Positions 7,326 through 11,294 of a DNA stretch of 11,294 nucleotides are shown in pieces. Numbering within the stretch: position 1 is the first letter of the stretch; each line of letters starts with the position of its first letter. Both the position numbers and the translations under genes were made by a program. This DNA comes from JAMHZE01 sp964424715 (GTDB taxonomy: Bacteria > Pseudomonadota > Alphaproteobacteria > Rickettsiales > UBA8987). Where the stretch lies: the NCBI GenBank assembly GCA_964424715.1, contig CAYRJW010000054.1, forward strand, positions 1-11,294, written 5' to 3'. Under the pieces are notes generated by a model, which worked only from the letters and a program-made list of their open reading frames with translations, searched no databases and was not told the origin of the DNA.

Positions 7326-7466
7326 TCAGTTTGCCTTTGTCACTATTTTTTCTGGCAAAAATCCAAGCCTGTGAAGAATTTCCCGAACTTTATTACTTTT
7401 AGCTTCGTCGTGGTTAATATTCTCATCTTCTTCACGCATTTCTTCAAAGTCATCTTCTGCTGACAT
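7326..7466 (-). CDS. Small acidic protein of 46 residues, unknown function
   Basis: A short ORF between the carboxyltransferase gene and ligA on the same strand. It starts with ATG at 7464-7466, 17 bases after the pccB stop, and has a strong shine-dalgarno, AAGGGGG, ending four bases before the start. The N-terminal half is very acidic (MSAEDDFEEMREEDEN). The C-terminal half is basic and amphipathic (SNKVREILHRLGFLPEKIV), as in a small helical adaptor or a partner-binding peptide. No membrane segment, cysteines or known motif is present. The ribosome-binding site, the spacing typical of the cluster and the non-random charge distribution support real translation; no homology was recognised. 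Confidence 0.6.
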   Translation of the reverse strand: MSAEDDFEEMREEDENINHDEAKSNKVREILHRLGFLPEKIVTKAN

Positions 7467-7483
7467 AAGGCCCCCTTATTGGT

Positions 7484-9013
7484 TTATAAAGGCATATTAT
7501 CGTGCTTCTTCTTCGGTTTCTCCACCTTCTTTTTATATAACAGCGCAAGAGCGTGGCATATCCTCCAGCGGGTGTTCTGCGGGCGGATGACATCATCGAG
7601 GTAGCCGCGGGAGGCGGCGTAGAAAGGGTTTGCGAATTTTTCTTTATATTCGGTCTCTTTCTGTTTAAGGGCGGCACCTTCTTCGCCGCGGAATAATATT
7701 TTTGCTGCACCTTCGGCGCCCATAACTGCTATTTCGGCGTTAGCCCATGCATAGTTTATATCACCTTTAAGATGTTTGGAATTCATAACGATATATGCAC
7801 CGCCATAGGCTTTGCGGGTTATCACGCTTATTTTCGGAACGGTGGCTTCGGCATATGCATATAATAATTTCGCGCCGTGTTTTATTATGCCGTGATGTTC
7901 CTGTGATATGCCCGGCAGGAAGCCCGGTACATCGATAAAGGTAACGATGGGTATCTCGAACGCGTCGCAGAAGCGGATGAACCTTGCGGCCTTCACCGAG
8001 GCATCAATATCAAGGCAGCCGGCAAGTACCATAGGCTGGTTGGCAACTATACCAACGGTTCTGCCGCGCATTCTTACGAAGCCGACAAGTATGTTCTGGG
8101 CGTAATCTGGTTTTATCTCGAAGAAATCACCTTCATCGGCAACGCTTAAGATAAGCTGGCGCATATCGTAAGGTTTGTTCGGATTTTCCGGGATAAGAGT
8201 GTTAAGGGCAAGATCGATACGGTCAGCCGGGTCCTCGGTTTCGCGGTATGGTAATGTGCCGTTATTGGAAAGCGGCAGGAAATTTATCAGCCTGCGAATT
8301 TGTAACAGGCAATCAATATCATTAGCGAAGCTTTTATCGGAAACGCCGGTTTTGGTGGTGTGGATGCGGGCGCCGCCGAGTTCTTCCTGGGTGACATCTT
8401 CATGTGTAACGGTCTTTACAACATCAGGGCCGGTGACGAACATGTAGGAACTGCCGCGCACCATGAAGGTGAAATCGGTAAGGGCAGGAGAATATACTGC
8501 GCCGCCTGCGCACGGCCCCATGATAAGGGAAATTTGTGGGATAACGCCGGAGAAATCCACATTGCGCTGGAATATCTCGCCATAGCCGGCAAGGGAATCA
8601 ACGCCTTCCTGAATACGAGCGCCGCCGGAATCATTTATACCGATAACTGGCGCGCCGACCTTGCCGGCATGGTCCATTATCTGGCAAATTTTACGGGCAT
8701 TGGCCTCACTCATCGAGCCGCCCATTACAGTGAAATCCTGACTGTAAACGAATACCAACCTGCCGTTTATGGTGCCGTGGCCGGTTATTACGCCATCGCC
8801 GGAAGTGATATTATCACCCATGCCGAAATTCATCTGGCGATGTTCAACGAACATGCCGAATTCTTCAAAAGAATCAGGGTCAAGCAGAACCTCAAGCCTT
8901 TCGCGCGCGGTTAGCTTGCCTTTTTCATGCTGCGCATCGATACGCTTCTGACCGCCGCCCATGCGGGCCGATCTTCTTTTTTCCTCTAATAATTTTACTA
9001 CCGGTGATTTCAT
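7484..9013 (-). CDS. pccB: Acyl-CoA (propionyl-CoA-type) carboxylase, carboxyltransferase beta subunit
   Basis: This subunit transfers the carboxyl group from carboxybiotin to propionyl-CoA (or acetyl-CoA), giving methylmalonyl-CoA. The 509 residues match PccB-type carboxyltransferases along the whole length. The N-terminal half has KGKLTARERLEVLLDPDSFEE (about 31-51), QDFTVMGGSMSEANARKI (92-109), NDSGGARIQEGVDSL (127-141) and MGPCAGGAVYSPALTDF (165-181). The C-terminal half has FIDVPGFLPGISQEHHGII (359-377), ITRKAYGGAYIVMNSKHL (398-415), AEIAVMGAEGAAKILFR (426-442) and the end ENTRW-like QNTRWRICHAL. The two glycine-rich turns (GGARIQEG and GGAY) are the expected oxyanion holes. The biotin carboxylase/carrier subunit (pccA) is not in this window, nor are methylmalonyl-CoA epimerase or mutase. 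Substrate preference cannot be decided by eye. The gene lies 28 bases after rsmG; its ribosome-binding site is weak (AAGA). Confidence 0.93.
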   Translation of the reverse strand: MKSPVVKLLEEKRRSARMGGGQKRIDAQHEKGKLTARERLEVLLDPDSFEEFGMFVEHRQMNFGMGDNITSGDGVITGHGTINGRLVFVYSQDFTVMGGSMSEANARKICQIMDHAGKVGAPVIGINDSGGARIQEGVDSLAGYGEIFQRNVDFSGVIPQISLIMGPCAGGAVYSPALTDFTFMVRGSSYMFVTGPDVVKTVTHEDVTQEELGGARIHTTKTGVSDKSFANDIDCLLQIRRLINFLPLSNNGTLPYRETEDPADRIDLALNTLIPENPNKPYDMRQLILSVADEGDFFEIKPDYAQNILVGFVRMRGRTVGIVANQPMVLAGCLDIDASVKAARFIRFCDAFEIPIVTFIDVPGFLPGISQEHHGIIKHGAKLLYAYAEATVPKISVITRKAYGGAYIVMNSKHLKGDINYAWANAEIAVMGAEGAAKILFRGEEGAALKQKETEYKEKFANPFYAASRGYLDDVIRPQNTRWRICHALALLYKKKVEKPKKKHDNMPL

Positions 9014-9041
9014 ATAAATCTTGTGTGTTTAAAGGGGTAAA

Positions 9042-9626
9042 CTATTTGTTTTTTACATTTTCCGCAATGAAAATAAAGCCATCGCCGGTTTTGCTGTTAA
9101 CCAGTTGATAATCAAATATATAGCGTTCAAGGGCCTGATCTATTTCCTGTTGTACATTACGGCCTTTTAAAAGGATGTAGCGGGTATTTTCCTGCATGTA
9201 GTTTTTGGTTATATCAAATATCTCATCTATCTTGGAAAAGGCGCGGGCGGTGATGATGTTTGCTTTTATATTCTTTAGGTTCTCTATCCGGTCGCATTTT
9301 GCTTCTATATTCTTAAGCTCCAGCAGGCGGATGGTATCTTCAAGGAAAAGCGCTTTTTTGCTGACTGATTCTATCATCAGGAATTTTAAATTTTTATTAT
9401 TTTCACTCGCAAGGATAGCACATGGTATGGAAGGGAAGCCTGCACCGCTGCCGAGATCAATCACCAGGCCATTATCGCCGGAGATGAATTCATATAATTG
9501 CAAACTGTCGGTGATGTGGCGTTCCCATATGTCAGATTCGCTTTGGGAGGCAGAGATAAGGTTATATGCCTTGTTCCATTTTAATATGTTGGAACAGTAT
9601 TTTTGTAATAGCTCGTTATTTTTCAT
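9042..9626 (-). CDS. rsmG: 16S rRNA (guanine-N7)-methyltransferase RsmG (GidB)
   Basis: RsmG methylates N7 of G527 in 16S rRNA using S-adenosylmethionine; its loss gives low-level streptomycin resistance in many bacteria. The protein has 194 residues, slightly short for the family. Motifs: KWNKAYNLIS (16-25), WERHITDSLQL (34-44, the RHxxDS signature), SAM motif I VIDLGSGAGFPSIPCAI (55-71), then ITARAFSKIDEI (125-136) and YILLKGRN (150-157). The start ATG overlaps the stop of the small HIG1-like gene as ATGA, and no independent shine-dalgarno is visible, so translation is probably coupled. In many bacteria gidB follows mnmG (gidA) near the parA/parB genes; here that context is absent. Confidence 0.95.
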   Translation of the reverse strand: MKNNELLQKYCSNILKWNKAYNLISASQSESDIWERHITDSLQLYEFISGDNGLVIDLGSGAGFPSIPCAILASENNKNLKFLMIESVSKKALFLEDTIRLLELKNIEAKCDRIENLKNIKANIITARAFSKIDEIFDITKNYMQENTRYILLKGRNVQQEIDQALERYIFDYQLVNSKTGDGFIFIAENVKNK

Positions 9627-9811
9627 TGGCTGAACGCAACGGCGATAAAGAATATTGAGATAGCCTGAAGATATACTCTGGCGGCCATTAATTTAGTGCC
9701 GTATTTACGATTGGCTTCGCCGCCGCTGGCCATTAATATTATGCCGGTGGTGCAGACCGCAAGGGTCAGTAACATGGAAATTCCGGCAAGTGCGAATAAT
9801 ATATTCTTCAT
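9623..9811 (-). CDS. Twin transmembrane helix small protein (HIG1-domain type)
   Basis: A 62-residue membrane protein with two predicted helices, about residues 4-27 and 43-60. They flank a short polar, positively charged loop, GGEANRKYGTKLMAARV (30-46). Two helices around an NRKYGxKLMxARV-like loop are the pattern of the alphaproteobacterial HIG_1_N small proteins. Mitochondrial and some alphaproteobacterial relatives associate with cytochrome c oxidase or the respiratory supercomplex; applying that here is inference. The start overlaps the purE stop as ATGA, and the stop overlaps the rsmG start as ATGA, so all three genes are probably translated as a coupled set. Confidence 0.8.
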   Translation of the reverse strand: MKNILFALAGISMLLTLAVCTTGIILMASGGEANRKYGTKLMAARVYLQAISIFFIAVAFSQ

Positions 9812-10308
9812 AATTTTTTATCTTCATCCGGGTGAACAGGTACGGAAGCCTTCTGGCGCGCCTTGAAATCTTCCACATGGCGGCAGATATCCTTATTATC
9901 AAGAGCAAGTATGCTTGCCGCTAATATGGCAGCGTTTTTCGCGCCCGCTTCGCCAATGGCAACGGTGGCAACAGGAACGCCAGCTGGCATCTGGACTATG
10001 GAAAGAAGGCTATCGAGGCCACTCAGGGCCTTGCTTTTTACCGGAACGCCTATCACCGGAAGTGTGGTGAGCGATGCCACCATGCCCGGAAGATGTGCCG
10101 CCCCGCCGGCTCCGGCTATTATAACTTTTATACCGCGCGACTTAGCATTTTTGGCGAATTCGAACATTCTGTCCGGCGTTCTGTGGGCGGAGACCACCAG
10201 TGATTCATAGGGTATCATGAATTCGCTGAGTATGGCGCAGGTCTTTTCCATCGTGGCAAAATCACTTTTGCTGCCCATTATAACGCTTACTATCGGTTTG
10301 GGTTCCAT
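9808..10308 (-). CDS. purE: N5-carboxyaminoimidazole ribonucleotide mutase
   Basis: PurE (class I) converts N5-CAIR, the product of PurK, to CAIR in de novo purine synthesis. The length of 166 residues is typical. Motifs: VIMGSKSDFATM (9-20), the active-site SAHRTPDR (40-47, His42), IAGAGGAAHLPGMVAS (64-79) and SIVQMPAGVPVATVAIG (103-119), which is characteristic of the bacterial class I mutase. The gene starts 23 bases after the DUF465 gene and ends in a four-base overlap with the HIG1-like gene. No purK follows; the position where purK often lies is taken by the small membrane protein. No strong shine-dalgarno is visible before the ATG. Confidence 0.97.
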   Translation of the reverse strand: MEPKPIVSVIMGSKSDFATMEKTCAILSEFMIPYESLVVSAHRTPDRMFEFAKNAKSRGIKVIIAGAGGAAHLPGMVASLTTLPVIGVPVKSKALSGLDSLLSIVQMPAGVPVATVAIGEAGAKNAAILAASILALDNKDICRHVEDFKARQKASVPVHPDEDKKL

Positions 10309-10331
10309 GAGAATATTGTTTAGTTGATTAA

Positions 10332-10544
10332 TTAGGCGATAATATCAGAGTATAACATAGATTCCAGTACTCTTATCTGGTCTTTGAGGGCAAGTTTCAG
10401 CTTTTTGAGCCTTTGTGCCTCTATCATGTTCAGGCTGCCTTCGGAAATTCTCCGGTCAAGGCCCCTATGCTGATCCTGCAGCGTGTTGAGCTGCTCTTTT
10501 ATTCTTTTTTCGTCGTCCATAGCTATAGAATAGAAAGATTGCAT
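10332..10544 (-). CDS. DUF465 (YdcH/SlyX-like) small coiled-coil protein
   Basis: A 70-residue, charged, mostly helical protein. The core LQDQHRGLDRRISEGS, then EAQRLKKLKLALKDQIRVLE, matches the DUF465 pattern: an HRxLDxxI segment, then a loop, then an LKKxKLxLKDxI helix. The molecular role of the family is not established. ATG at 10542-10544 is given as the start; Met9 (10518-10520, MDDEKRIKEQ) is equally reasonable because homologues usually begin close to the charged helix. It is the first gene after the best promoter in the window and lies 23 bases before purE. Confidence 0.85.
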   Translation of the reverse strand: MQSFYSIAMDDEKRIKEQLNTLQDQHRGLDRRISEGSLNMIEAQRLKKLKLALKDQIRVLESMLYSDIIA

Positions 10545-10591
10545 AATAAAAACCCTGCAGTTTGCCCCGGATTTGCCTTTAGGGAGCCACT

Positions 10592-10619
10592 ATTATAACA
10601 TAAATAAGCCCAAATACAA
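10592..10619 (-). promoter_or_regulatory. Extended -10 promoter for the DUF465-purE-HIG1-rsmG cluster
   Basis: On the minus strand a perfect TATAAT (10592-10597) is preceded by TG plus one base, the extended -10 form. TTGTAT (10614-10619) lies 16 bases upstream as a modest -35 box. Transcription would begin near 10585, leaving a leader of about 40 bases before the first ATG. This is the clearest promoter for the long run of minus-strand genes. Confidence 0.6.
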
Positions 10620-10723
10620 CCAAAAAGAGGTGTAGCATTCCGGGAGGAGGATCAAGTTTTACTTTACAGCCGCTTAAAAAGCCATTAAAAGGCGTGCCTT
10701 GCTTGAACTAATATAAGCAATTT

Positions 10724-10800
<77 letters not shown>

Positions 10801-11015
10801 ACTAACCCACTAATTTATCGTATATCTAAAGTATATACGGAGGTGGCGCAGTTGGCGGCGTCTTAGGCCGGAGGTTTTTTTCTGTACCTACATGGCGACC
10901 CTGAAGTTACAGGGTTTTACGGACTACTTTCAAATTACATCTATTTATTTTTTCCCCCGACCTTGTAGAGATTATATTCTATGGATAGAAATATCAGTTA
11001 GTTGCGGGAGTCATT
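10801..11015. other. Noncoding stretch after tRNA-Pro with a tRNA-like fragment
   Basis: No convincing gene lies here. Positions 10838-10862 resemble the first third of a tRNA: an acceptor-like CGGAGGT, then a D-arm-like GCGCAGTTGGCGGCGT with three or four plausible pairs. No anticodon or T arm follows. CGGAGGT recurs at 10869-10875, and a run of seven T follows. An imperfect hairpin and a terminator-like stem occupy 10882-10918. The rest is AT-rich. Confidence 0.5.
10898..10918 (+). terminator. Terminator-like hairpin downstream of tRNA-Pro
   Basis: ACCCTG (10898-10903) pairs perfectly with CAGGGT (10910-10915) around a six-base loop, followed by TTT and then AC. The T tract is short, so efficiency is doubtful. 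It is the first stem of this kind after the tRNA on the plus strand. It lies inside a larger imperfect inverted repeat (10882-10912). Confidence 0.4.
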
Positions 11016-11294
11016 TTATCGAAACCACACATTTCCATGAACATCCAGGCGCGTAGCCACATATGCTTCGCGAAACATACCAGTTGGCCTAAATGCAAAG
11101 TTATGAGTAAAAACCACCTCTTGCAACGAATTAACTACGGCCCCCCAAAAGGGTAGCTCTATTTCACAAGTATGATTATGTGTTAAACAATCTCTTACTG
11201 CGCGTTGTGCCACTTGTATTAGCCGTCCATCAAATGCCAACAATGGGAATTCAAAAAACTCTGCTTGATTCTGTTCAGGAATTTGCTCAGTAAT
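11016..11294 (-). CDS. Partial unrecognised ORF at the right edge
   Basis: The frame is open from the right edge to a TAA at 11016-11018, giving the last 92 residues of a protein whose start lies outside the window. No in-frame ATG lies near the visible upstream end; a TTG at 11241-11243 is possible, but the frame continues past it without a stop. Visible segments include LLAFDGRLIQVAQRAVRD, CEIELPFWGAVVNS, EVVFTHNFAFRPTGMF and the end ATRLDVHGNVWFR. They suggest a soluble, mixed alpha/beta or beta-rich C-terminal domain. I do not recognise the family. Codon choice appears different from the genes to the left, and the gene lies beyond the tRNA, which would fit acquired DNA. Confidence 0.45.
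   Translation of the reverse strand: MTEQIPEQNQAEFFEFPLLAFDGRLIQVAQRAVRDCLTHNHTCEIELPFWGAVVNSLQEVVFTHNFAFRPTGMFREAYVATRLDVHGNVWFR

Noticed and set aside
7450..7710. An 86-codon minus-strand frame overlapping the pccB 3' end.
   Set aside because: It lies in another frame of strongly conserved pccB codons, is rich in Arg and low-complexity sequence, and has no good ribosome-binding site.
8360..8914. A 184-codon plus-strand open frame opposite the carboxyltransferase gene.
   Set aside because: It is the antisense of a fully conserved PccB sequence and has no recognisable protein features of its own.
9205..9633. A 142-codon plus-strand frame opposite rsmG.
   Set aside because: The coding strand shows all RsmG motifs, and this mirror frame has none of its own.
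10681..10723. Possible tRNA promoter boxes (TATAAG and TTGCTT) upstream of tRNA-Pro.
   Set aside because: The spacing between candidate boxes does not fit a sigma70 promoter, so no promoter was called.
10821..10839. Short AT palindrome GTATAT...ATATAC after the tRNA.
   Set aside because: A 6-bp AT-only stem with no T tract is too weak and too common in AT-rich DNA to call a terminator or operator.
10838..10920. Group I intron within a tRNA, suggested by the interrupted tRNA-like start and a GGACTAC stretch.
   Set aside because: No convincing paired core elements or tRNA 3' exon could be found in the window.

Overview
The window reads as a compact, moderate-GC alphaproteobacterial chromosome segment. 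This rests on protein resemblance, not on a phylogeny. EtfA and EtfB look mitochondria-like, there is a small HIG1-type twin-membrane-helix protein, a DUF465 (YdcH/SlyX-like) protein sits in front of purE, and a propionyl-CoA-type carboxyltransferase is present. I cannot name a genus. Gene spacing is tight, with several ATGA stop/start overlaps, as in streamlined or host-associated alphaproteobacteria.

Layout: from about 10,550 down to position 1, every gene is on the minus strand. In transcription order they are DUF465 protein, purE, HIG1-like small membrane protein, rsmG, pccB-type carboxyltransferase, an unannotated 46-residue acidic protein, ligA, an alpha/beta hydrolase, etfB, a small lipoprotein, etfA, a TerB/J-domain (DjlA-like) protein, an AmiD/AmpD-like amidase and glyQ. 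A promoter with a perfect TATAAT and an extended -10 lies upstream of the DUF465 gene. A weaker promoter may precede glyQ. The genes mix housekeeping functions (purine synthesis, rRNA methylation, DNA ligation, tRNA charging) with acyl-CoA oxidation and carboxylation and with cell-envelope maintenance.

To the right of the DUF465 promoter the orientation flips. A complete tRNA-Pro(UGG) with encoded CCA lies on the plus strand. About 215 noncoding bases follow, holding a fragment that resembles the 5' part of a tRNA and a terminator-like hairpin. A minus-strand reading frame then runs off the right edge; I do not recognise its product. This right end looks different from the rest and may be an integration boundary or the edge of an accessory segment.

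The most notable observations are three. First, glyQ is broken by an inferred deletion of about 55 bp at a TGCAGG microhomology, which removes class II motif 3 and shifts the frame. Second, a lipoprotein gene lies between etfB and etfA. Third, the ligA leader contains two inverted repeats, one of which encloses the start codon. I found no CRISPR array, transposase or clearly new multi-gene system.
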